Made by a program: the position numbers and the translations under genes. The notes under the pieces were generated by a model. That model ran no database searches. It saw only the letters and a list, made by a program, of their open reading frames with translations, and was not told the DNA's origin. Below are positions 14,114-25,290 of a stretch of 64,000 nt of DNA, piece after piece (within the stretch, counting starts at the first letter, position 1; every line of letters starts with the position of its first letter). This DNA is from Taenia hydatigena (lineage: Eukaryota; Platyhelminthes; Cestoda; Cyclophyllidea; Taeniidae). The DNA lies in contig JADWOT020001200.1 of NCBI GenBank assembly GCA_036345935.2, forward strand, positions 62,001 through 126,000, in the 5' to 3' direction.

Positions 14114-14639
14114 TGTGTGCTTCCTTTTCACTCAGCAGACAAGCAGTTCAAAAACACGTTCCTATAGAGAGCTCATGAGCGTAGTGACATGAGTCTTCAT
14201 GGATACCATGGTCATCTCGAGATATTTGAATGGCGTGCTAATCACTGCCATACAGAAGGTCCAACTGGTAACTAGCATGGTCCGAAGACCACATCGTGAA
14301 GCGAAGGCACAGTCCTTCACCAGTTCTTAATAGATTCGGCGATTATTAGGTGCTAGGCACTCCACCTCACTGCCCTCATCCAACTATGTTTGTCCTAACA
14401 GCAAAATTCTGAGAGCACCTAGTCTAGTGCTCCTCTGGTGCTATTAATCCAAGTAAAGATTTGCATTTATTTGATAATGTCAGGCAATTCTGTGCATAAA
14501 AGCAATTAGTGTGAACACAACAACTTAGATGGAATTGGTTGCCTTGCTGCATACGGAACAAAGCAAGCAGAAGCAGCAGGTTTAGTTTCGCCTTTATCTC
14601 AATGGGAAATGCTTGTTCAGAGCACCTCATGCACGCATT

Positions 14640-15160
14640 TTTCAACCAGCACAGATGCTTCAAAGCCTCGTTGCAAGCCCATTGGGCTTCACGAAGAAAA
14701 TAACGAAAGCTAAGCAAGGTGAAGTCTCGACAATGGCTTAATGGTGCCATCCTAAATAAAGCTTACTTTACAACTTTTTAGGCCAGCAACTTTGTGAGTA
14801 TTCGAGTACATTTTAGTCACTGAATTCATTTTACGCGTTTATGCTAATTCGCATCATAACTTTCTGGTGTTTTACGCCTCCACATGAAGGAGTTTCATTG
14901 AGACAGTCAAGCACACCCAAGAAGGTGGTCCGCCCGCAGATCACGTGGCTGATGTGCATGCGCCAACGCGTCAGCTGATGGTGCGCGAGTCCACGTTGGC
15001 TGACACACATTTAGCCGAATGCCCCTATGTTTTCACAGTGGTCTTCACTATTTCCCATCTTCTATCATCCCCAAGGTTTCGCCATCACTTTGGACTGAAT
15101 GCAGAAATAGCTGCAGCCCTTAGCTCTGTAATTAGTACCGAGACTTAGCATTCATACCGC
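14640..15160 (+). repeat. Family F repeat, copy 2
   Basis: The core at about 14880-15080 contains CAGATCACGTGGCTGATGTG, matched at 19297 by CAGATCACGTGGCCGCTGTG (copy 4) and at 15630 by a more changed form (copy 3). The leading segment TTTCTGGTGTT at about 14861 is also shared with copies 3 and 4. The 5' part around 14650-14720 matches copy 1. A 108-codon minus-strand frame at 14424-14750 partly overlaps the unit but is not kept in the other copies. Confidence 0.6.
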
Positions 15161-15499
15161 AAAACCTATCCGCACACTTCTATACTATTACTTCAGCTAA
15201 TGCCTCCCACACAATTTACAGAATCAGGCGATTACGCGCAAAAGGATAAATTTTTTAGAAAGCATCAAGAATGATTGGGCTTCCTTGCTGCCTCTGGGGA
15301 TAAAAATTACTAAAGCGGTAGATATGTCGCAATTTCCACGATGGAAGGCATTGTTCTCTTCGCCTTATGCTTGGGTTTTAAAACATTGTTAGAATTTTGA
15401 ATTCTCATTGCAAATGGAGGGAACGGAGAATGGAACCCAATCAGAAGGGAATATTGACACGAGTTATAGCGTTATATGCAATGGTCTCATTTTTTCTTG

Positions 15500-15870
15500 C
15501 CTCTTTCATTTTTACGCGCCTTAATTGATTAATATTATCAACAATAAGAACTTTCTAGTACTGCACGTTCCCACATGGAAGAAGTGCACAGAGGCGGTCA
15601 AGCATACCAGAGAAAGTAGTCTGCCTACATTTCACATGGTTAATGCGCTTGCGCCAAATCGTCATGTTCCACGAACCCATGTTGGATCCGACGCATGCTC
15701 ATCTGATGACTTCTACGACTTCACATTAATCCTCATCACCTATCGCTCTCTCTTACCCTGTTCATTTCGCCTTTGCTTTAAGCTACTGACTTGAGTTATG
15801 CATTTATCGTCGATTCTCATGAGGTAAAATCAATATCTTCTTGTAGCGGTGATTTGTTCAAGACTGATCT
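15500..15870 (+). repeat. Family F repeat, copy 3
   Basis: The core at about 15560-15760 aligns with copies 2 and 4: a gap-tolerant match runs from CGGTCAAGCATACC (copy 2 has CAGTCAAGCACACC) through CATCTGATGACTTCTACGA (copy 4 has CATCTGACGACTTCTATA). It continues to a shared CTACTGACTTGAG-like block at about 15782 (copy 4: CTGCTGACTTGAG at about 19453). It follows copy 2 by under 0.7 kb in the same orientation. Confidence 0.55.
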
Positions 15871-17363
15871 ACTTTTTGTTATCAGTAAATTTACCAAATA
15901 CGGATGAATCCAACAGGCCTCTAAAAACCTCACAGACGTAGTACCATAGGCCTTTATTGGCATCGCAATGGCCTGAAATTTTGCGCAAGGGGACGCTGCT
16001 CACTTTCGTGCAGGAGATCTTAAAAGCCCTCAGCATGGCCTGAAAGTTATACCCAAAGTAAATGGGCAGCCTCAGAGACTAAATTTCTTCGTGTAACTAA
16101 ACAGACAGTTAAGAGGAGGGCCGGAAAAATACGCAGTTTTCTTTGATTCCATTAATGTTAACTCCAATGTCAAATCACTGTATTTTTACTTTATAGCCTT
16201 GTCAATTGACTGCGATCAACTCTACTCATCCCGTTTCCGCGCCTACTTATTTGTTGCCTTTATGATCTACTGCACTGAGGCCAACCTAGTGTCATCTGTG
16301 TTTTCCAGGAACCGTTTTGATTTTCCAAGTTGACTTTTGGTCGTAATTATGTTCTGGTGAATCGCCATCTCTAACTAGCGTCCGCCTTCTGCGATCGCGT
16401 GCTACTATTCATTCTACTTCCTTTTGGACCTACCACACGAGAAAATTCCAATTGTACTGAGCTACTCACACCCACTGGAAAAATTTTGCGATAACGATTG
16501 CATTTAAGCACAGATTTACGCCTTTGGACTCGGTTGAAGTGCCTCCTTCCACTTAGCTTCATCTTTGTTATCACAGCCTTATGAATCCGACCCTACCTAG
16601 TGTAAAATCTGTCATCTCTGGGCAACGCACCTCGGCGAAATCACAGCCACAAGTGTGTAAGCCAATTTTGTGTCAACTTAGGTTCTTACTAACTTTAGTT
16701 TTTACCTCAACTCATATTGTGAGACTGCACAGCTCTAGCTCATACGATCTCATACCATGCATTTGTGCTGTAACAGATAGCCCGCAGCCGCCTATCTGGA
16801 TGCAAGTATTGAAGCGTCACAATTGATGCGTTGAGATGCTTCAAATTAAGCCTAGGAGCACGAGATTGGAGCATGGAGCGCCTCGTCTGATGCAATATGT
16901 GACAGCAAATTTGTAGCGTCAGCAGCCTAGCTGATATGCTAATTAGCTAGGCAGGATAGCAATTATGTGCAACTTTAGGGTGTCTTTAGGTGCTCACAAC
17001 TGATAACAGTGCAAGTGTTACTGAAGATGTAAGTCGCCTAAATTAAGCCCACATCTATCTAGTGGTATATTTTTTTCAGCTTGGCCATGGCGGGTATGTG
17101 TTCTTTTATCCCTTATTTGCTTCGATGTTACACTTTTGGAGCCAAATCTTCACCCAGGTTTTATGCGGAACAGCAGAAATCGATTTTAGGGAAGTCCATG
17201 TGGTTTCCAAGGCTAGATACCAACCACTTTTTTCCATGCTCTACACCCTATAGCATTAATTTTTAGTTTAGTAGGATGTTTTTCAAATCAGGCTCTTCTA
17301 TTCAGCTTCCATGGCAGTAGCATTGCGTAAGGCTTTACCACCTTTAAATGCTTCGGCCTGTGG
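15871..17363. other. Non-coding stretch
   Basis: Only small shadow frames on both strands. No repeat, RNA or splice chain is supported. Confidence 0.45.
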
Positions 17364-17963
17364 TTGGGTAATTGGGTGCCAGGGAAGCAGCATTCGAAGA
17401 AATCTAGTGATGCAGTCATACTACTGCTTCCTCCATGCAAAGAAATTAAACGTGAGTCAAAAAGGATGCAATGGATGTCGGCTTTTCCGTCCATATCATG
17501 GAGAAATCTAACAGATGTAAACATAAACTTAGGGACCATTTTAATACTTGCTTCACTTAAAGGCACTACTTCTGCAAAATGCCGAGTTCCCTCTAGTCAA
17601 TTATTAACACATGTCACCAACGATCTCGATCGTTTCGTCATACCACCCCTCACGAAGGAAATATGTGCCTCTAAAAGTGGACACTCATCGTCGATTCGAT
17701 TGTGCCAGCAGTGTCGAAATGACGAGGACACAGCATTTGCTGACTTCGACTGTTACAAAGAGAGTTTGGATGGTAGGAGGAGAGAGGATCATAGTATGAG
17801 TAAGGTCAAAGCACTTAAGGCAATGTCCACCAACAGACTCACTACAGGAATGCACACGAAAAAGATTGAAAGAGCAAAAATCATGGAAAAAACAAAACGC
17901 AAAGCTAAGATAACTTTGACATTATTTGCAGTCCTAAATTTTCAACCAGATTTTGCAACGTAA
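17364..17963 (+). CDS. Longest open frame in the window, unknown
   Basis: This 199-codon ATG-to-TAA frame is the longest in the window. The N-terminal third is low in coding character, while roughly residues 85-199 look more protein-like: an acidic and aromatic patch (NDEDTAFADFDCYKES near residue 130) and a Lys-rich segment (IERAKIMEKTKRKAKITL) near the C-terminus. Possible splice signals occur inside: a donor ATGA|GTAAGG near 17797 and an acceptor TTATTTGCAG just before TCCTAAATTT near 17932. The true product could therefore be shorter. The ATG context is unremarkable. No known domain is recognised. A frame of this length by chance in 64 kb is unlikely but possible. Confidence 0.22.
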   Translation: MGNWVPGKQHSKKSSDAVILLLPPCKEIKRESKRMQWMSAFPSISWRNLTDVNINLGTILILASLKGTTSAKCRVPSSQLLTHVTNDLDRFVIPPLTKEICASKSGHSSSIRLCQQCRNDEDTAFADFDCYKESLDGRRREDHSMSKVKALKAMSTNRLTTGMHTKKIERAKIMEKTKRKAKITLTLFAVLNFQPDFAT

Positions 17964-19209
17964 ATTCGAATGATGAAAATAATATCGTGGAAGAGAGGGA
18001 CACACTCTATGGTGGTTAAACGCCACACATGCACGAGCACACCTGCGCACAAAAAATAAACACAGGAAGTAATGCATCAAAATATTAGCTGCCTTAGAAG
18101 TAATGGATAGCAGATGCATCTCATGAGTCATGAGTGGCAGGAAAGCATTTAAATGCCAATTGTGAGTGTGATAAATTGTCAACAGCTTATCGTGTACCAC
18201 CATTCACAGCAAACGTCACTCAAGGTTACTTTTGACACTGCAAAGATGCCATATTTTGGATAACCCTAGTGATCGCTCTCGGCTTTATGAGCCTTGTTCT
18301 GGAATAATTTTGGACTAAAAGATTTACCACTGCTGCTTTATTTTGTGCATTGCATGCACTCAAGGATATGAAATCGTTTTGAAAAACACAAACTTGATAA
18401 ATTCTTTGCACTGCTAATAGTCAATGCTTCTCGTTCACATTAACCTGCATTATCTATGGCATTCTTTTACCTTCTTCGTTTTTTCTTCGCCTTAGACTGG
18501 ATACAGAGTTGGCTGCTGATTGAGTTAAGTTTAGCACCTACTTGCATGTGTTGGAATTGCCATCTGCGCATAATTGTGACTTGTACGAGATCGTTTTGAT
18601 TTTATCAAAGATTTCCCTAAAACCTCATAAATGCAGCAATATGGATTTTTACTGACTCTGCAATCAACGAGACGTTACTTGGGAACAGTCTACTTACCTT
18701 CTTGGCCCAAAAACTATGCCCCAAGCAAAGGTACATCCTTTAGAAATCAAACGAAGGGTTATACTACTACTCGGTTTCGTTATCAAGCTTAAGCTTGGTC
18801 TTTTGAGAAAAAAATATTGAGTATGAGGTATTTATGCGATAAAACTGGTTCTGCACGTGTGCAATTTAATCCAGCAGGGAATATGGTGCCTGATAGCGTA
18901 CTAAGAACAATGAAACAGTCTAAGCTAAATAGCTATATACCTGTGCTGCATTTCATCATTCATCGATGCGCATGCATAGATATGCAATACTCCGTTAAAT
19001 GATGTTATTCCTCAAGTCATTGTTCAATAATAGTCCTTAATGTCGTCACTGATCTACATAATTAACCGAAAATTTTGCTAAATGTTCAACTATGCATGTC
19101 TTTAAGGCAAAGTCCAAGCAACGGCCGCAGTTGCAAAAGAGAACTTTTGTCCACTTCTTTGGCTACCAAACACATTTTTTGCGCACGCTTAGAAATCAGT
19201 AATATAAGT
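17964..19209. other. Non-coding stretch with a 14-base palindrome
   Basis: No gene is supported. A perfect palindrome, CAAGCTTAAGCTTG, lies at 18784-18797. Short frames on both strands have no conserved or splice-supported structure. Confidence 0.45.
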
Positions 19210-19510
19210 ACAAGTAATTTTTCTGGTGTTGCAACCTCAACATAAAATTAGTAGGCAGAGACGGTGAAGCATGCCCAAGGTAGTGGTTGACCCACAGATC
19301 ACGTGGCCGCTGTGCATGCACCCACGCTTTAGCCGACGGCTCAGACACTAATTCATCTGACGACTTCTATATTTTTCTAATGACTGCCACTATTTCTTGT
19401 CTTCACTTGACCTCTTAGCTGCTATTTTTCCCAAAATTCCGTTTCGAGTTAGCTGCTGACTTGAGCTCTGCAAACTCACTGGCAAGGCGGAGGTAAAATT
19501 GCCAACTGCT
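19210..19510 (+). repeat. Family F repeat, copy 4
   Basis: It aligns with copy 2 from TTTCTGGTGTT (about 19220) through the core CAGATCACGTGG block and with copy 3 through CATCTGACGACTTCTAT, GCTGACTTGAG and GAGGTAAAAT. It lies about 3.4 kb downstream of copy 3, in the same orientation. No open frame is conserved across the copies. Confidence 0.55.
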
Positions 19511-22251
19511 TGTTCATTTAAAAAAAACATCGGTGTCGTAACAAGCTAAAGTGGCAGGGAAAATATGCAACTTAAATCTGTGCATAAGGGCTGGGGGGTC
19601 ATTAGCATGGTTCAAAGGGCTCGCTAAGAAGTCTAACCACAGCATCCATCGACCGCAATACTCGTGCAGCTAAACAAACGAAGTGCTAGTAGTCTCCTAT
19701 GCCAAAACCTTGTGCGCTTTATAGCATAAAATACTTAGACGTGAGGTCTTTGCTTGGTCAAAGGTGTTTTGTGGGCATAATACCTTACCCAGTGACGAAT
19801 GCGGAGCCTCGTAGCGCAGTATTGCAAGAATGGCAGTTCGGGGAAAAATTACTATTTGCCTGTACTAAAATACTGAATTCCTTCTAGCCACGACCTAATC
19901 TTTGCATTGAAGGTCTTGACATTTTCGATGATCCATCATGAGTGTTCGTGGAATTGCAATTATCTTCCCTTTAATGCTAAACTGTTAAGACCTCACGCTA
20001 TGTTAAGAAGTGGCACAGACTTTTAAAACATTCATTTTTATTTCTTAATTAGGTATTGTCTCCTGTTATCTCTATTCGCCACCTTTTTGGTAAATCATTG
20101 CATTTTTTCAGTATTTGTGTTTTACTTTAATACCCCTTCTGAACGTAGTTAAAATACTAGCTTTCAGCAACGAGTGGTTCCTATTTCACTCCAGACAGCA
20201 CCTTTGCTTTCAATTCCTACTAATGCCTCGACTGTTGTCTTTCTTTGCGTTGGCGTTTGCATAACATGGTAAAGCATATCTATAACCATATTGGTAGGGT
20301 TATGGATACACTCCTACTAGGCGGTGCAGGAAGTCTTTTAACCTACTCTTCTCGAGTAAAGTAGAATGCAGCGCCACACCCCGTTGAACTAGCCAAAAAT
20401 TAAATGCTATAAAATGAGTACGATTCGGCTGTAGGTCTAAGTCTGTTCGCGCTCCTGAATAAATAGCGATCACTTAGTCGACCAGACCGCGCACACTAAA
20501 TAGCAACGAAACGACAGTGAGCTTGAAGTGACTGTTATTGCACTTAAGGCAAAACTAAGTCAATAAACAGATAATCAGGATTGAGTAACTGACTAGCAGC
20601 AACTTCCAAAATACAGCCACGAATGAGGCAAGTGGATAAAAATGCGAAAACAGCATCCCCCTAGATTTGAAGACGGCCGCAACATTATAATGTAGACCTC
20701 AACCGCTACATGGTGAGCATCAGCATAATATTTATCAGAAGATTGTACACATTTGAGTGTTAAAGGGGCCTGACCGAAATGTCAAAGGTGTATTTGCCAT
20801 TACAGATTTGTTTGTGGTAGTTAGTGCCTTGGTTGCCAAGTGAAGGTAAACATTTGACAACTCGATCATTTTGTGGATTAGCGAAGTCTACGATAAGTCA
20901 AAGGCGCATTTGACAAGCATGACTTTTGAGCACCATATTTAAAGTGGGTAGAACAACAGATGGATTGCATACTTTCAAGTAGGACGCTGGCAGTGCGACT
21001 GGGCCCGCATGGACTCGTGTGCCATCGGCTGAGATGTTGGAGCGTATACATTAGACATGTGATCTAGGAGCGGATCGCTGCCTTGGACATGCTTGACCGT
21101 TCCTTTGTAGCTCTTTCATGTTGAGACGTGTAGCACCTAACAATTATTTTTGTTCATAATATTAGAGCTAAATGCGAGCAAAATTACTTTTTGTGATTAA
21201 ATGTAAGTCTAATGCCTACCACAGCAACAAGTTTTGACGCCAAAAACAGCACACAGTCCGTTTTATCTCGGTCGCAACATCAACACTAATTCTTCCGCTT
21301 CACACGTAATCGCTCTGTGCCTTTGAATGGGTTAAGTTCATTACTTGAAGTAATGACATCAGAGGACCAGAGAGAGATTTTGTCACTTGAACAACAAGTC
21401 TCAGACGCTATTGTTCACTGGTCCATAGAAAGTAAACAACGTTGTGTGGATTCAGTGATGCCTTAAAGCGGGATTCTGAGGATAAAGAATTGTAACCTAA
21501 ATAGACGGTAGCTTTCATGACGACTTATAAGAAATGGTGATTAGGGAGGTTGGGTGAACCCATTTGTTTACTGACCCAGTTGGGGAGAGTTTAAGCACAA
21601 ATGCCCTGACACCAAGCTTAAACCTGCCAAAATTTTGCTCGATGACGTACTACTTCTTCATCTCAAACATGGATTAAGAAAGAATCAAGCGTTTGAAGAA
21701 ATGAACGCTGTGTCGATGTGAGCTGAGACAGTCACGGCCATTGCCATCACTGTCAGTTGAGCTGCTGTGAGGCTCACTTCTTAGTTCCTTTGGTGCACAT
21801 ACAGGGAAGAGGATTTTGCTTCCACACTGGTGTCTTTGGTCTACACCCCTTGCAGAGGATTACTTAAGCTCGAAACCATGTCAGTAGCTTTCGTGCTTGC
21901 TTTCGCCACTGACATGGAGGTGCTTTACCATCATTTTCAACCGAGAACCCCCTCTCAAGGTTTGTCTTCACACCAACCTACGGTCCCACTTTTCCTTCTT
22001 CCTACTTATTTCCAAGTTTCGAAATCATCTGCTCTTTCATATTTAATTATACCGTATTGGCGAAAGCATAAACAGAGGTTGCATTGCACGAAGCAGTTAA
22101 AGTGAGAGCAGAAGCTGTATCAGGCAAGGCAGTTTATAAGGCCGCAAAGGAACTAACAAACTTTTACGGAAAGAGTGGTACCACTTCATTTCTAAGGAAG
22201 AGAATTAGAAATGAGATTCTGCTTCTTTGTTACTACTGATGTGTGTTTCAG
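19511..22251. other. Non-coding stretch, possible unplaced exon near its end
   Basis: No gene is supported over most of this stretch. A protein-like plus-strand frame at about 22078-22220 (segment EAVKVRAEAVSGKAVYKAAK) precedes the candidate exon at 22252. The only gap between them would be a 20-odd-base intron, and phases with better donors do not match, so I do not call it. Confidence 0.4.
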
Positions 22252-22400
22252 GACTACAGAGGATACAGAGACTGCTTTCAGCCTATTTACCTTCTACAAG
22301 GAAAAGTGGCGCTCAGATGGGGATCGCTTAGCCCTTCTGGGGCTTCCAACGCCATTTGTCATAGTCAGGGGGGTCGCAGACATTAACTCAAAGAAAATAT
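22252..22400 (+). CDS. Candidate internal exon, unknown product
   Basis: A good acceptor (GATGTGTGTTTCAG at 22238-22251) and a fair donor (AATAT|GTAAAG at 22401) bound a 149-base segment. It is open in the frame that begins after one carried-over base. The peptide includes TEDTETAFSLFTFYKEKW followed by a hydrophobic stretch, LALLGLPTPFVIVRGVADI. If unspliced, the same frame runs from an ATG at 22211 to a TGA at 22426 (71 residues). I found no flanking exon in matching phase, so this stands alone and is weak. No family is recognised. Confidence 0.2.
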
Positions 22401-25090
22401 GTAAAGTTCACACCAGAAAGCACTGAGAGACAACTCACCATGACTCGTGCTGCTAATCGATTCACACATGGCGGATTTTGATTGATCCACCACACAAAAA
22501 AGAGCCACAAACGCTCACATACGTCTTGTATCGTCTTCTACTATTCATGTTTCTTTGTGGTTCTGTCCCTGTAATTCTGTTATTCGTCAATGTCAATCTC
22601 TTGCTTTGTTTTCTACCTGTATAGGGTCTTATGTTCATCCTCGACTTGCTTTGTCTTCCTCGCCATCAATCCATTACTTTTGACCTCCTGACCGGCCATT
22701 CCAAAGACATAAAAGGCCAAAACGGATCGAAATCCTAGAGGTTAGGAGTAAATCATGCGCGAGTCGTTGATACGCACAATCGCATCCTTCCTTGCCATAA
22801 AAATGCTCCGACTCCAAATAAGGCAAAATAAATATACGTTCCTGTGTGCTATCGTTAGGAAATATGTCAACCTCGGAACATAACTAGTTCATGTGATAGA
22901 GGTAATTCATGTGCGCTCTTTTAAGATACTTCTGTTTTCCTGCTGGCGGATTAAAATCTCACCCAAAGTAAATCATCAGGGTTCAATGTCCGCACACACT
23001 TCCCTCATTACGTTGACATTAAGCCCAGGATATCGAGATGTCTGCTCAGCTTTATGCCCTGCTTTCAACTTACAGATACAAAGAGCAACAATTGAACTTA
23101 CATGGGCTCTGCCACTGCTTAGGCCAAACCCGCAATTTTTACGTCCACAACTACAGTCAACGAGATGAAGAAGTACCTTTACACCATGATTTGAACACAT
23201 GATGGTGTGAAGTAAAGATAGGTATGATTGCTCACGAAATTGGAAGGGTTGAAAATAACGAAGCTAACCACCATCACGCAACTGTACCGAGCACTCTACA
23301 TTCACTAATGCTGCGGACAAAAAGGACAGCTAGATTAGTGCAGGCACTAAAAAGTGCTAAAGACGAAATCCGAACCCACACTCTCTTAGGGGGCAAATGC
23401 TCATCCATTACGACGCACGAGCTCACTTCACGATTACCCTTGTTGAGGTCTCTTGGACGGTCTGCTTTTTCTTGTCTCTCTACACACCACAGCGTCAGTC
23501 TGACCTCCCACAACTCTAGATTTCGCCACTTCTCCACATCTCTACTCGGTCATTCAAGCTATTTCCTACCTCATCTCCTCTATGATTACTACCTCCCAAT
23601 TAGTTTTATGTTTACATAGAGGAATTATGTGAAGGCCAAAGGTGACCTCACTTGTCTGTTTCAAAGCCACACTGTTTGCAATTCACAACAGTTGGCGTCC
23701 TTTAAAGTAGAGATGATTCCACTAGTCTTAAATTTGGAATGACCAAAGATATTTAATAGCAAAGAACAAATAATACGCATGAGCGTAACTGCAAAAGCCA
23801 AGAAGGAGTAGTCGCACACAGTCACACAAACCACCGCCTTGGAGGCTGTGGAGGCTGATGCATGTAACAATGACGAGACCCACTACCCATTTACTGCTTC
23901 AGCTAGTTTAAAATCATAGCTATCAAAATGAGGAAAGGAACAATAAATGCACTGACAATGGCACTGACATTCTCAAAAGACATTGATTGGACCTTTAATG
24001 TCACCGCCTCACTTGAAAATAGGCAAGTTCTTTTAAATGCGTGCATTTAGAGTCCCATCACTATGAAACTAAAGTAGTGGCCTGTTGACCCATGACATAT
24101 GGCATCTTCTTAAGAGCCAATGAAGAGGATCAACACAGAAGTACAAATCTGCATAACGTTGAAATATGGGGTCAAAGTAAACCTTGTACAAGACTTGCAT
24201 AAGAGAAATCCAGTGGATATTCAAAATTAGTCAGAAAAGGTGGCGGCCCCATCAGACAATAATCCATTTGAAACAAACAAGTATTTGTGGAATTTAAGAC
24301 CTAAATATCAGTACAAAAGAGTGGAGCCTAAAACCTATTAAGGATTCAATTTCATTAAGTGCGAAATCTTTATTACGCATTATCTGAGATTATTTAAATT
24401 CAAAAACATCCACAAATATGTGAGATTATAAAAAGAGCAATAATATAATTCTTCCCTTAGAGCAGAAAAGAAGTATATTAAGCATTCAAAATCACTAATT
24501 AGGCATAAGGAAAACAGGCTAAAGTAAAAGAATAAGAATAACCTCCGATTCCCTCCAAACGAAGTTTAAGGAAATGGGTAGTATATGCTTAATTTTGGCA
24601 AAAACAAAAATTAAAAGACAGGTTGAAGAGCTTTATTTGCGGGAAATAAGGCAGCAAAATAATGCGCATATTTATGCAAAACTGCGAAAAACCCAATAAG
24701 AGGGTAAAAACACAAAGAATTATACAAGTACATAAAAATGCAAAATTGTCGAACACACAGGATGGATATGCACGGCACGCGATCGATAGATCACAATATT
24801 CATTTGTTCTTATCTACTCCCACTTAACATAATTCTCCTCCTCTTCAGTCATCCGCTTTCTTCCCTACTCAGTTGTGCGTCTTTACAGCCATGCCACTTC
24901 TCATTACGCATCGCCTTAACAACCAATGAAGCCATCACCATGGCCTTTATCTTACCCAAACAAATAAGTGATCAATATGAATGGCTTCCATGCTTCAGCC
25001 TTTTAGTAAGCCTACGAACTGCAATGCAAACCATGCACGTCGGGATGGCAACCAAGGCATGTGTGTGGACATGCAACTAGGAATCGCACC
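22401..25090. other. Non-coding stretch
   Basis: It contains a pyrimidine-rich plus-strand patch at about 23460-23600, which makes a 131-codon frame (23224-23619) and its antisense partner open. This looks compositional rather than coding. From about 24300 to 24760 the DNA is distinctly A-rich on the plus strand. No gene is supported. Confidence 0.45.
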
Positions 25091-25094
25091 CAAA

Positions 25095-25290
25095 TAGTTC
25101 AGTGTGGATAATTGTGTCAACGTAATTGTGACTCTACGACTGGCAGGATTGAAACGCAGACAAAAAAGGGCCAGCATTCGTTTGCTGTGATTATCCAGGG
25201 GAGCTATTTTAGTAGTACTGAAGAAAGGGTGGGCATTTGGTTATCAAAACCTAGACAGCGCACGCTATCTGGTATCTTTAACGTAAAGCA
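25095..25290 (+). repeat. Repeat G, copy 1
   Basis: It matches 38637-38830 in direct orientation. Shared landmarks are TGTGTCAACGTAATTGTGA, then GGCAGGATTGAA, a GCAGAC block, GGCCAGCAT and TTTGCTGTGAT, followed by a weaker match around AGAAAGG and the GACAGCGCACGC / GACGCTGGCGACCGCG block. The minus-strand frames across both copies share the segment RLTITLTHLSAL-like, but this is simply the repeat. Confidence 0.65.

Noticed and set aside
17720..22330. Possible relation between the frames near 17720 and 22258 (shared EDT.AF......YKE pattern)
   Set aside because: Only a short scattered match at the peptide level; the DNA on both sides does not align.
23180..23400. tRNA-like T-loop motifs (GTTCAAATC near 23195, GGTTCGGATTT near 23370, both minus strand)
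   Set aside because: The flanking bases do not form the required 5-base T stem, and no acceptor or anticodon arms are present.
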